From Apoderus coryli (lineage: Eukaryota > Arthropoda > Insecta > Coleoptera > Attelabidae), in NCBI GenBank assembly GCA_911728435.2, contig OU452210.1:11408001-11472000 (forward strand): a stretch of DNA of 64,000 nt, given 5' to 3'. The translations under genes were made by a program, and so were the position numbers. Below the pieces are notes generated by a model. It did not search any database, was not told the origin of the DNA, and saw only the letters and a program-made list of their open reading frames with translations. Positions within the stretch are counted from its first letter, which is position 1; each line of letters begins with the position of its first letter. Shown in pieces: positions 15,290 through 25,690 of the stretch.

Positions 15290-16620
15290 AATAACCCAAA
15301 CAATCTCAACGTCAGATTTCATCGGTACAACATGGCTTTTTTCCCGGTCGTTCTACGTCAACTAATTTATTGGTTTTAACACAGTTTTTAACTGAGCGAC
15401 TTGATAACGGGGGTCAGGTAGATGTGGTCTACACTGATTTTTCTAAAGCCTTTGATAGACTTGATCATGGTGTTCTACTGCGTAAACTGTGTCGTTATGG
15501 ACTATCTTATAATTTGCTGCTGCTTTTGAAGTCGTATCTGAAGGATAGATTTCAGTATGTGGAAAGTCGAGGATTTCGTTCCGCAAATTTTAAAGTGTCA
15601 TCTGGTGTTCCCCAGGGCTCTGTCCTTGGACCATTGTTGTTCCTGTGTTTTATCGATGATATTTCTAGTGGCTTGACAAATAGTTCGTTATTATATGCTG
15701 ACGACTTCAAAGTATATTCTGTCATTAATAGTACTGAAGATTGTTCTCATCTTCAGGACGATTTGAATGTTGTATATGAGTGGTGTGTCCGTAATAATCT
15801 TTATCTGAATATTGATAAATGTTTTAGTGTTTCCTATACACGGAAAATAAACCCTGTCAAATTTTCTTATTGTATAAATAATAGTCCATTAACAACTTGT
15901 GATGAGTTTAAAGATTTAGGTGTTTGGTTTGATGGTAAACTGAGCTTTACTAATCATTACAATAATATAGTTTCAGCATCCTATAGATCTCTGGGTTTTA
16001 TTGTGCGCAATTCGAAAGAGTTTGTGACACCTCAAACTCTCATTGTTCTTTTCAACGCATTTGTCAGATCTAAACTGGAATATGCATCTGTAGTATGGAA
16101 TCCTATGTATGCCATACATGTGAATAATATTGAACGCATCCAGCGTCGTTTTGCCAAGTTGCTGTGGTTTCGGGTTGATGGGGTTTATTCATCCATTGGG
16201 TTTCCTCATGATATTCTGTTAAACCGTTTTAATCTAGTGTCATTAAATACTCGGAGAGAATATTCCGCTCTAGTATTGCTCTTTAAGATTATTAATGGAC
16301 TTCTTGATTGTCCAGAGTTTTTAAGCCAGATTCCTTTGTGTGTACCAAATCTACGTACACGTAATAACGGAATCGTATTTTACGTTCCGGCCCCGCGTAC
16401 TAATTTGTTGTTGCGTTCCCCTTTATATTTTATGTGCCATACTTGTAACTCTGTGTCCGAGCAAATTGATATTTTTAATTCAACTTTGTCTTGTATAAAA
16501 AATATATTTCTTAGAATATAAATTTAGTGTTAGATTTTAAGAATTTATTGTAATTTTTCCTGCCCTTTAATTGGATTATTTATCTGTCTGGGCAGTGTAT
16601 CTTAAATAAATAAATAAATA
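15290..16620 (+). mobile_element. 5'-truncated jockey/CR1-like LINE with (TAAA)n tail
   Basis: The element contains most of a reverse transcriptase, a short 3' UTR with GCCCTTTAATTGG and CTGTCTGGGCAGTG motifs, and a TAAATAAATAAATAAA tail at about 16603-16620. The same 3' UTR is present, inverted, in the copy at 59.2 kb. The 5' part with endonuclease is missing, as is usual for LINE insertions. I could not identify the target duplication. Confidence 0.85.
15295..16521 (+). CDS. LINE reverse transcriptase, C-terminal two thirds (5'-truncated)
   Basis: Open frame of about 408 codons without its natural start. Motifs in order are HGFFPGRSTSTNLL, then YTDFSKAFDRLDHGVL (first catalytic Asp, RT block A), then SGVPQGSVLGPLLFLCFIDD, then the LLYADDFKVY box (catalytic Asp pair), then the thumb-like DLGVWFDGKLSFTNH, RSKLEYASVVWNP and IERIQRRFAKLLWF blocks. 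The frame is uninterrupted from about 15295 to TAA 16521, so this is a comparatively recent copy. It is unlikely to be functional because the endonuclease half is absent. It groups by similarity with the more decayed copies at 31.6 and 59.3 kb. Confidence 0.9.
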   Translation, partial: PKQSQRQISSVQHGFFPGRSTSTNLLVLTQFLTERLDNGGQVDVVYTDFSKAFDRLDHGVLLRKLCRYGLSYNLLLLLKSYLKDRFQYVESRGFRSANFKVSSGVPQGSVLGPLLFLCFIDDISSGLTNSSLLYADDFKVYSVINSTEDCSHLQDDLNVVYEWCVRNNLYLNIDKCFSVSYTRKINPVKFSYCINNSPLTTCDEFKDLGVWFDGKLSFTNHYNNIVSASYRSLGFIVRNSKEFVTPQTLIVLFNAFVRSKLEYASVVWNPMYAIHVNNIERIQRRFAKLLWFRVDGVYSSIGFPHDILLNRFNLVSLNTRREYSALVLLFKIINGLLDCPEFLSQIPLCVPNLRTRNNGIVFYVPAPRTNLLLRSPLYFMCHTCNSVSEQIDIFNSTLSCIKNIFLRI

Positions 16621-18280
16621 AACAACAGTACACATCTCACCTCACACATATTGATAAACTCAATATACCTATAGCAAAAGCAAGCTGTATAAAGATACCT
16701 ATATGTAGATGAAAATTACAAAAGGAATTAGTAAATGTAATAATAAAGTACAAAATACAAAACTAGTACAGACTAAATTCGTTTCGGTCTTTTATGGTCT
16801 CTTCAGAATACCATAGTCCTCCTATCCTACTCTTCTTGAGGCAGGTTATTTTTTGCCAAATTAATGTGGGTGCGTCCAATTTTCAAAGTTTCCCTAATCT
16901 GATTTAGTGAGTTAATATTTTGTTAAATAAATATATTATTGTAATGTGTATTTAAATAATTACTTTCTTTTAAGCTGAGTGAAATATGCAAACTCTTTGT
17001 CAGAAATTTTTGACCGTTAACCCATAAAAATCCCTGGGTTCGACCGTGTAATTTACTTCAATTTAACTGAAAACCACATTGCTGGTCAGGTCAGTTTTCG
17101 AATACGCTTTATATATTTATAATAAAAATAATAATCGACCCATGTTTGCATATGCATAATATCTACCACATAAATCTTAAAGGATATCGAGAAATTTGGC
17201 AGGACCACTGTTAGCATAGACATATGATACGCTCAAATGTACCTATACTAGGTATAATAGGTGTTAGACCGTGGGAAACCTTTTATAGGTATATCTACAA
17301 TTGCACCGGCTAGGCTGGCCCTTTAAACCTGTAACCCTTATATACATAACATGATTGATACATCGTATCGTACCGGATTTTTATTTGAGTTAATTAATCA
17401 GTTGTATAATTACTATCCATTTACAGCGGCAACCTTTAACGTATTTTAGTTACACCTCCTATGTTAAAGACTCTGTATTCGTTAGATAGGTACTTATAAT
17501 TTGATTCTATGCGATATTTTTAATATTAACTTTAGTAATGTTAAAATTTTTGATATGCAGTCATGGTTTAAAGTGAAGAATTCGTTGTCATTTAAGTATG
17601 TTAGTAATTTTTTAAAAAAAACTTCTCGAAACGCCTTCAAAAATTGCACTGTTTTTAATTTATTACTGGTATATTGAAGTTAAAAAAGTAGTTATAATAT
17701 AGTAATGGTCTACGCCATATTTTTAACTAGAAAAAACTAGCTGAGGCGGTCTTGGTTAAACGAGTTTTAACTCGTTTAACTTTAGTTCAAGTTCTATTAA
17801 ATTCATTGTCATAATAAAAAATATGATAGTGTTGAGTTTGAGTATCCCTTGGGAATCCGCTAGCTATATAATATATACACCTTTTAAAACTATAATTATT
17901 TAGGGACATGATGGGCACATGAGAATTTTTTCGGACATCCATTTCTAAGATACTTTAATTGTATTTGATGAAATAAATATTAGGATTTTGTTCAAATCTT
18001 GAGGTAGACTTAAAATATTGCAAAATGTTTTTTTTTTCTCCGAAGCAGCGACAAAGAAAAATCTATTAAAACCTTACTATTGAAAAGGTATGAATCTCAA
18101 CATAACATGAAAGTATTTCGCCATAAGTTTTGATGTACTTTTTTGTTTATATATAATGATGTTTTACTATTTACTTATCATTAAAATACAGAGGTATTAT
18201 TTTATTTATTTCTAATCATTACATTTATTTTACACAAATTAATTCCAATTTAACAATGCACAAGTTGTAAAAGCTTATTT
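16621..18280. other. No gene seen; one perfect palindrome
   Basis: AT-rich DNA. The only structured item is the 12-base inverted repeat at 17755-17780. Confidence 0.4.
17755..17780. repeat. Perfect 12-bp inverted repeat, 2-base loop
   Basis: GTTAAACGAGTT and AACTCGTTTAAC are separated by TT. Function is unknown. It may be a chance AT-rich palindrome or a small hairpin. Confidence 0.7.
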
Positions 18281-18284
18281 AATC

Positions 18285-18530
18285 AAACACACTACCACCC
18301 TGTTGGGCACATGCCTTTCTTTAAACGAACAAGTAATTTATCAAAACTTTTTCTAACCTTATGTGAAGATATTGAAGCAATCTCTAATCGCATCCTTTAA
18401 TTGATCAGTAGAGGCATTTATTAGAGATGTGCGATAAACAATTTGTTTTAAGCGGCCTCTAGGAAAAAATCCATTAGTGGTAAATATGGAGTCCTAGGAG
18501 GCCACTAACATAGCTCAGTAACTATTTGCA
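18285..18530 (-). pseudogene. Mariner-like transposase C-terminal fragment
   Basis: On the minus strand, in shifting frames, one reads WPPRTPYLPLMDFF, then GRLKQIVYRTSL and TDQLKDAIRDCFNI. This fits the WPPRSPDLTPLDFFLWGxLK...VY region that contains the third catalytic residue. The DLTPLD block is already mutated, and there are frameshifts and a stop. The fragment lies in otherwise anonymous DNA. Confidence 0.65.
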
Positions 18531-19414
18531 TTACAAGAAGTATCAAAGAAGTATGACTCTATTATTCCGTAATAAGAAATTGCTGTAAAGTAAGCATTTA
18601 ATACGACTAATAAATAAACACAGCGATTTCTCAAATAAGCTTATCACTATCAACGCCTACTTAGTACAAAAATGAGTTGTTAATTTGGAATTAATTGATG
18701 TAAAATAAATTTAATGATTACAAATAAATAAAAGTAGACCGATTTTTTCGAAAATTGGTATTAGAGACTGCCTTTTACTTTTGAACAACTTTTCCTAGTA
18801 ACTTATTTCCAGATCTTCTCAATTAAGTGCACTTCACACTTGTACCATTTAGAGTTTTTTTAACTTTCTGAACACCCCGTATAAGAAATTTTTCTATCGC
18901 AATCTTACTTTAAGAACCAGCAAAACTTTTTATCAAGAGTAACATTTTTCGATAAAATGGAAAGTAGGAAAGGGACATCTGTATACAGGAAGGCCCAGAA
19001 AACAATCTCGTCACTTCTACAAAAGTTTTGTTATATATTTAAAACTTATATAAGACATATTTCGACAGTATATAGCCCCATCATCAGACATACTAAAGCT
19101 AAAGAGTACCAAATATTCTCATTTTAAATAAGATAAACAATACTATATCTAAATCCACTAAATTTCAATTTATTGCATTAATAGTGACAAACACATTTCG
19201 ATTTCATTTAGGAAGTTAAGTTAAGTAAGAAGTTTTAGGTTTTTTTTTAAAAAGAATAGAATACAGTGTCTTGGGATTAAAATTTGTCTGTAGAGTTTTT
19301 ATATTTTACTACTATACATACTTCCTGAAAATTTATTTATTTCTTGTTCATTATTTCAAACCCTCTAAAAAAACCAACCCAAGAGAAGTACGTTATTTTC
19401 CATATTTTTAAATA
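18531..19414. other. No gene seen
   Basis: It contains a TTTCGACAGTATATAGCCCC-ATCATCAG motif at about 19058-19090 (see 20840). Part of it would be the 3' region of the candidate gene whose last exon ends at 19415. I see no convincing polyadenylation site. Confidence 0.35.
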
Positions 19415-19762
19415 TTAATAATTCCCTGAACCTTCATCGAACAGTAGAAAGGCTAATTTCTTCTCCATGAGGTTGCTGCCGAAAATGGTTTTGGCGATTT
19501 CTAGCGGTTGACGTTCGGTCTCGCCATGCAGCATTCCTGAAAAAGCGATCTTAGTGTTATTTTTTTTTATCACCCGTATCAGGTCGCCGGTGGTGAGAAT
19601 TAGTCGCAAGAATCCGTTGTTATGTATTCTGCACAGTCGAACGACTAAATTTAATTGTCTCGCTACATCTCGTTGACTTACTTCAATTTCGAGCGTTCGA
19701 TATGTTACAATCTGAACAAATTTTTGATATTCCTTTGTCCCACGAAGGTTTAAAACAGTATT
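19415..19762 (-). CDS. Candidate terminal exon of an unrecognised host gene
   Basis: On the minus strand an acceptor TTTTAATTTAAGTTATAG is followed at 19762 by 115 open codons and a TAA. The translation starts NTVLNLRGTKEYQKFVQIVT. Further in it has RLILTTGDLIRVIKK (residues about 49-63), and it ends KKLAFLLFDEGSGNY. The composition is that of a folded beta-rich protein. The stretch is richer in GC than its surroundings, and no LINE or transposase motif is present. I do not recognise the family; the GDLIRV segment is faintly SH3-like, which is not enough for a call. It is in phase 0, compatible with the phase-0 end of the candidate exon at 25.6 kb. An old domesticated or transposon-derived frame remains possible. 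Confidence 0.45.
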   Translation of the reverse strand, partial: NTVLNLRGTKEYQKFVQIVTYRTLEIEVSQRDVARQLNLVVRLCRIHNNGFLRLILTTGDLIRVIKKNNTKIAFSGMLHGETERQPLEIAKTIFGSNLMEKKLAFLLFDEGSGNY

Positions 19763-20504
19763 CTATAACTTAAATTAAAAATCTTTCACATGTATCAAGC
19801 TTCTAAAGGGCTATTTTAATTATAAAAAATAAGTCGTTAGTAAAGCAATCCGTATATATATTGTAAACCTATTCGAATTGCTTGTTCGGCACTGTTTACG
19901 CCCCCTCACACCTTTCTCAATAACACATTATTGGATCTACTTTATTACTTTTTGTACCCCATATATCATATACACTTGATCATCCCTGAATTGCTATAAT
20001 CGCTGTAATACATAATAGTATTATGAATCAAAAATCTTATATATATAACAGTAACTTTTGAAGCGTGTTTAAAGCAACTTGTTGAGAACCGCAGTGTACA
20101 TAGACGAACACGAGGCAGCATAGTATATAGTTAGCGAAGCGTATGGGTAATTGTTACGGAATAACGCTTTCAAAGAGTAAAATCTGTGGATGAGGCATAC
20201 ACGGTGTTTCAACAACAATGTTGAATATATGATACCGTACTTTTGAAATTTTCCTCCACAGTTCTCGAGAAAATTGCGTTTAAAAGTTCCCCGGAATTGT
20301 CAGATAAATTACTCGCCCTATATAAATAACCATGTAATTCCTACTAGACAACATGTCAGATTCAATGATTAACTGGCATATTTTAAAAAATTAGATCTGC
20401 TCTCAACATTTTTAAGCTCTCAATTTATTAACGATACAAGCGGCCAATAAACTCAGTTGCAGTCCTGGAGGCAATACTTAAACCTTAAAAATATCCATTC
20501 ATAA

Positions 20505-20700
20505 GTCATGAATATATCGATACATTTCTTGCATCTCTATTAATGAAAGAAAATTGTCATTTTGAGTATCCGCGTCAAATTAAATGTATCCCTCTGGTGG
20601 GCATTCGTCACGTCAAATACTAATATTTTATCATTTTTTATACATTTCGCACAATGTTTGGCTTCAAAATGTTTTAAATTTTCCAAGCTATATCATAAAC
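20505..20700 (+). repeat. Dispersed repeat, second copy at 53.74-53.90 kb
   Basis: Shared words in the same order and orientation are ATATATCGATACATTTCT, GCATCTCTA, ATGAAAGAAA, CATTCGTCACGTCAAATACT, ATACATTTC and AAATTTTCCA. The copies differ by a block of about 20 bases and many substitutions. It is non-coding and has no recognised family. Confidence 0.65.
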
Positions 20701-20839
20701 GTAAATTCAAATCATGACAGTGTATAATTAATGAAATATGTGCTGAGAAGAATTTAATAAACATGTCAGGTAACAATATACGATTACGAATAAAAGTCAA
20801 ATCCCACAAAAATAAATTTAACATATATCCAAAATTATT

Positions 20840-20884
20840 GTCCAGACATGTTTCGGAACTCAATCTAGTTCCATCATCAGTGAG
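20840..20884 (+). repeat. Hairpin motif with constant flanks (type copy)
   Basis: The layout is ACATGTTTCGG, then a short stem-loop (GGAACT / AGTTCC), then ATCATCAGTG. Similar layouts occur at about 29880-29915 (plus), 53505-53540 (minus), and in weaker form at 10870-10905 (minus) and 19058-19090 (plus). The stem sequences differ between copies, while the TCATCATCAG flank is largely kept. Such motifs occur at ends of some SINE/LINE families in animals; that link is inferred. Confidence 0.55.
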
Positions 20885-22229
20885 AGAAACTTTAGAAAAT
20901 CATTCCTTTAAATTTCTATTGATTGTACTATGTACAACTCACCATTTTTGTAGGAAAAATTATTTATTATATTGTATTAATAAAAAATTAAAATATATAT
21001 ATATATTTGTCTTAATTTAATCTTTAATTTAGGATAATCCACTCCAAAGATCGAAGTTCCTATTTAGGAAAATTCTCCATTATATATTAGAAAAGGTCGG
21101 TACTCTATGACCTGTTGAAGTTACTACACCTGTTAATTGTAAATATATGTCTCAGCTTTTGAAAGATCCTGTATAGATATAAAACACCCACAGCTCAAGA
21201 GTAGCTAATAGATATATACATATTACGTATGAACACATACGCATGCTCATCATTGAGCGCATTCAAAATATATCTAGCATAAATGTTAATGCTGTAATCC
21301 CACATTTACAAGCAAACTCCTTTTCAATCGCGTTTTCTAACAGGAGAACACCCCTAAACAACCCTTAATCCACCATGGATGAATTACTTTCATTATTGCT
21401 ATATGTATCACACACCATTGTTGTACTGACTTTTATTGGAAAGGAGAAGCTTAACAATTTTTTGAAAAACTAAATTCTTAGCTAATTTCGGATAAATCAA
21501 CTATTTAATTTAATATTTTTGAAATATCTTCGCTAATCGGAGAATTTGTTAGTCGCAGATTTTTGATGGTTTACCAAATGTTCGAAAACAAACTCAAGGA
21601 AAATTAATTTTTGTTATTAATATGGGAATCAAAATTCCAAAAAAATATAAAATAATTTTTTTATTTTAATTGTAAAACATTTCCAAAATTATTTTAACAA
21701 TTATCCTAATTTGAATCATCCCTAATTACATAGATCCTTCACGACACTAACTATAGCCAGTATCATGTACTTTTAAAAATATTTTCAAGTATATTTTATC
21801 CACTGGTAAGCGTAAGTAATATAATAAAGCTTCATTAATTATAACGGTTAATTACAATTTCTTGGAAGAAATTTTAGATGGGGTGTGAAGTGTTGAGAAG
21901 CAGATCATGATAAGAAAGACAAAGTAAATTAAGAGGGTAAATTATTAATGAGTCACCTGATACAAATATATACAGGGTGTTGCGATACACATGTTTAATA
22001 TCTTAATAATTGGCTAAAAAATGTAAAATATAGGGTGATAAAAGGCCTACTTCTACCTGAAGTTTTTAAATTCAAATTGGTCAGTTCTTTCAGTATTTTG
22101 TAGTCTTAAAATAAAGATTTAATTAGTTATTATAGTGGAATGAAAAAGATATTGGTTTTTGATGTTCTACCAGGTTTGTCTGGAGTTTTACATAGAAATT
22201 TAGTGAAATCATTTAATAAAAAAATTGAT

Positions 22230-22650
22230 TGTGTCGCCCCAAAACTTTCCCGACAAGATATAATATAATCAAAAATATATGACCTGCGTAACGAAACAGA
22301 ATTTTAATAATTACTATTATAATTGTGTTATTTTCATTATTTCGAATAAACTAACGGAACAAACTAACTACTTTATTCAAAAATTAGAAAAAAAAAATAT
22401 TTCCAGATAAAAAATGCTTTAAAATCACTTGACCCCTACTGCTATTTAAAAATGTTAAGGTTGTGTCCACCTATAGCAACCAAAAACTAATGGGTTCATC
22501 CTAGGACTGCCCCAAACTCATACACCAAAATTTAGCTCAATTGGTTAAAGTGTTTAGGCGATATCGTGGAAGAACACATACACACAGGCAGACAGACTTC
22601 CATCTGGAAATGGTCTTAATCGTCTCAAGGAACTTCCAAATGGTTATATA
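22230..22650 (+). repeat. Dispersed repeat family R1, copy A (lacks tRNA-like module)
   Basis: Copies at 30630-31045 (inverted) and 59665-60065 (inverted) share blocks with this one. The blocks include CGCCCCAAAACTTTCCCGAC, ATATATGACCTGCGTAACGA, AAAAAATGCTTTAAAAT, CACCTATAGC...AACTAATGGGTTCATCCTAG, and CTTCCATCTGGAAATGGTCT. This copy lacks about 170 bases that carry a tRNA-Ala-like sequence in the other two. It includes an ACACACAGGCAGACAGACTT segment of the kind common in insect repeats. Non-coding. Confidence 0.75.
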
Positions 22651-22769
22651 TAATAGTTCTAATAATTGAAAACGTGGCTCTCTGAAGAGTATCTCGGTCA
22701 TCAAGTATGAATGCAGCTATAGCCATAATATTTTGAATTAGGTTTTTATGTCTGGTTTATGGTTGATTT

Positions 22770-22995
22770 GAATATATTAGACTTTCCATGTGTCCCCAAA
22801 GATAATAATCCTCGGAGGCCACAGAACTGGACCTCCTCAATCCACCAGTTAGCAAATTTGTTATTTAGATGTTCTCTCAGATTTACACCAAAATGCGGTG
22901 GTAAGTTTTCGACAAAGTATAAGGCACTTTCTACTTAAAATTGGTCAAGAAATGCGACCTTATACGCTATGGCCCTCGAGTCACGGGAACCCTGT
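22770..22995 (-). pseudogene. Mariner-like transposase fragment with one terminus
   Basis: The minus strand reads REHLNNKFANWWIEE, and one frame over GGPVLWPPRIIIFGDTWK. This resembles LNxxFPxRWIGRGGPVxWPPRSPDLTPLDFFLWG with the catalytic block lost. A TATACAGGGTTCCCGTGACT terminus lies just outside at about 22975-22994. No opposite end was found. Confidence 0.6.
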
Positions 22996-24364
22996 ATATA
23001 CAAATGCATATAATATACAGAAAATAAACTATTTTCTACTCTATATAGTTTAGTTGCTACATATTCTATGTAGATCTTTAGTTTTTAGTACTAAAACTTT
23101 TATTTATTACATCTTTTGCCATAAAATTATGTATGAAATATTATACGTTCTAATAATTTTTCTTTTATCTGACAGAGCGTATAGTTTTGCTGGGCTACAA
23201 AAAAAATAAAAAAACGGTTATATTAGGTATCATGATACAGATATGGGCCAAAACTAGTACCTATAAGGGTGGTCATAAATTAGAAACATAATCCTCAATA
23301 TTTATGTGTGTAGTGGTCGTTTTAAACTTGATTTGGGCACTAGTTTTTGTTTTCTTTAATATTCATTTTCTAAAAGGGAGAACGGGACCTAAATAATGTA
23401 ATAAGTCGGTTTTAATGCGCAACAATAAATAAAAAAAAAGGGAGTTCATTTATTTTATTTAAATACTTTTGTCCACAGCAGACAGCAGTGCAATGGAGAA
23501 AGCGGGATTTTTGCATATATTTGCTGAAATCCTGGGGAATACTAAAGGTTTAAATTTTTTGGTACCCAGAACCCAGGACTCGGGCCGGCTAATGGGAGAG
23601 GGCCTGTGTGGTGGTTTATTTCCCAAATCTCTAAGATTTTAAAGTGACCTGACAGAGATCGAAGAAATGTTCTGTCAACTGAATAAAATTGGTAACAAGG
23701 GAGCATCGAAAACCTGCCTGCTTGGATATGACGGAATTTGAATTAGGACCTACAACGCAAATACACTAAAAATACAACCCGTGAAGATATATTCTTTCTA
23801 AATATTTTTTTGATAACTCAGATTTTCAATAATTGAGTGGTTTTGACAAAGCTGTCATTCTCTAAGTTATCTGTTACACAATATACTTAGAACAATACAT
23901 GCGAATATTTTTGAATGATTCACCCTTTTTACAATTTGCATAATATAACGTCTGCATGAAAAAGTGATTTCAGATTGAGCTGATAAACTGGGCGTTTAGC
24001 GAATTGCTATTGTCATTTGTCCTCATGACCAATGAGCGACTTTTACTACCGACAGGAGCCCATCTGCGACCGACGGACATTCCCTAAATTAAACCCAAAT
24101 CGACCATCCATTCTCGGGCAGTGTACCACCTGCAACAAAATCCATAATTTACTTTTTGTTTGTTATTTCGTAAATTATTGTAGAAATAATCTACTTACCT
24201 TAATTAATTCATTTGAATATAAAGGAATATAAGAAATTTATTTTATCGAACGTATATGCAACATCAGTGTCACTTTATCTGTCAAAGTAGTGCTGATTGA
24301 ATATCATATGTTCCAAACTTTTTGAGGACAGGATCAGTTCCTGATCTAGTTATTTGGGCGTTCC
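22996..24364. other. No certain gene; one weak candidate exon
   Basis: GC-richer patches lie at about 23540-23720 and 24000-24140. The second, on the minus strand, follows TTTTGTTGCAG at about 24140 and reads PRMDGRFGFNL, which faintly resembles the ligand-binding loop of a PDZ domain. The frame ends after 27 codons. I do not call it as a gene. Confidence 0.3.
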
Positions 24365-24725
24365 AGGTAAAGATAGTATTTACCACCCTTTAGCTTAAAA
24401 TTTGAGTGCTCAAAACAGTGTTTTATGTCATTTATATAAAGTACAATCAGGAGTGGTCCCAGGTGACTTCCCTGGGGTAGACTGATTGTTAAGGACATTT
24501 TGTGATCGATCTGTAATGTACGACCAAACCCACTTTACCACCAAATAAGGCAGACCGACATCAGCCAGGCGCTAAAAAAATGTCATGATCTATTTTATCA
24601 AAAGCCTTGCTAATATCTGTATACACGGTGTCAACCTGTACTCGATCATCCATCCTAGCTCCTATGTACTTCGTAAAATGAACTAATTTTGTTTCTGTAC
24701 AAATCCATCCTATGTTCGTTTTTAT
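24365..24725 (-). pseudogene. LINE reverse-transcriptase fragment, broken
   Basis: The minus strand reads VQVDTVYTDISKAFDKIDHD, then IFL. This is RT block A with its catalytic Asp. Frameshifted pieces follow that resemble ITDRSQNVLNNQSTPGKSPG, where a VPQGSxLGP box would be expected. Several stops and shifts are present and the YADD box is not recognisable. It is an old copy of the jockey/CR1-like group, lying between the candidate exons at 25.6 and 19.6 kb. Confidence 0.75.
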
Positions 24726-25468
24726 TGCTATGGGTTTAATAAAACTGACACACTGTTTGAAAAAGTGAAAACAAAATAATAATCTTAATTAACAGAAACT
24801 TTCAAAACATCCCTTCATTACAGAAGAAATAAACAAATAAATTGTATATCTAAATAATTGTTAAAGTGTGACGTGATTAAAATTTAGAAACAGATTTAGC
24901 GAAGTTATTTATACGTTGTTAGAGAAAATCTTATCGTTTCACACAAAACTAAACCGAGCATTAAATCTAGCAGGGGACAAAAGTAAATTATAAAATGAAT
25001 ATTCTGCGGTGAACATAAGCGTCTGGTCTAGAATTATTAAATTCAGCCCTTAGATAGGTGTAGTAAATTATTCAAATAAGTTGATTTATTGCAATTCCGG
25101 CTATTATTTTGGTTAATTGAAAATATTATAAATAACTTTAAAGTTGAAATGGAGCGTAATTAAATTGCCTTCTTAAGCTTAAGGCAACAACTCCCTGGCC
25201 CTTGATTTCAAGAAGAAGAATATTGAAATGGCCAAATAGTCTATCAAATACTGTGACGCGGTGTGTATCTGGTCAGGACGCGAAACTACAAACTCATGAA
25301 ATGTGCTGAAATGGAACTCCATATTTTAACAATGTAAAAATGTTGTTATTACTCGGATTCTTGCTGTAAATCTATGATTGATTCAAGTTACAGTTAGTTA
25401 AGGTGTTTATTGATCCGTTGAGGGAAATTTAAAAATCATTGAACGTCAATTGCAATATATATACTCAC

Positions 25469-25690
25469 CGTCCGTCGTTTTATATACGATCTGGACCTCT
25501 CTGGGGTTAAAACTTGTGGGCCACGATCAGAGACTACACCTGGAAACTCCTTCGTGGGCCGAACAAAACCGAAGTTTGTCGCACAACTAAGTTTAGTGAG
25601 ATATTCCTTACTTTTTCCAGGGTTAGCCTCTCGACAGACGTGAGTCATATAATCTCTTACACAGCAGCAGAGGATATGGTCAAAGTTAAG
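25469..25690 (-). CDS. Candidate internal exon of an unrecognised host gene
   Basis: On the minus strand a 222-base block is open and bounded by TTTATTAGTAG (acceptor side, 25691 upwards) and a strong donor ACG|GTGAGTATAT at 25469/25468. It has 74 codons with phase 0 at both ends. The translation begins LNFDHILCCCVRDYMTHVCR and includes NFGFVRPTKEFPGVVSDRGP. It ends RSRSYIKRRT. It has six cysteines, five of them in the first 19 residues, and no transposon motif. I cannot assign a family. The phase-0 end fits the start of the candidate terminal exon at 19.76 kb. The plus-strand frame over the same DNA looks like a shadow. Confidence 0.4.

Larger units (their letters stand above)
19763..22225. 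other. Non-coding, two small repeats
   Basis: This would be intronic if the candidate gene is real. It contains the 20.5-kb dispersed repeat, one hairpin motif (20840), and a lone TACAGGGTGTTGCGATACAC terminus near 21973 without a partner. The 85-codon frame at 20763-21020 only spans the hairpin motif and is not a gene. Confidence 0.4.
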
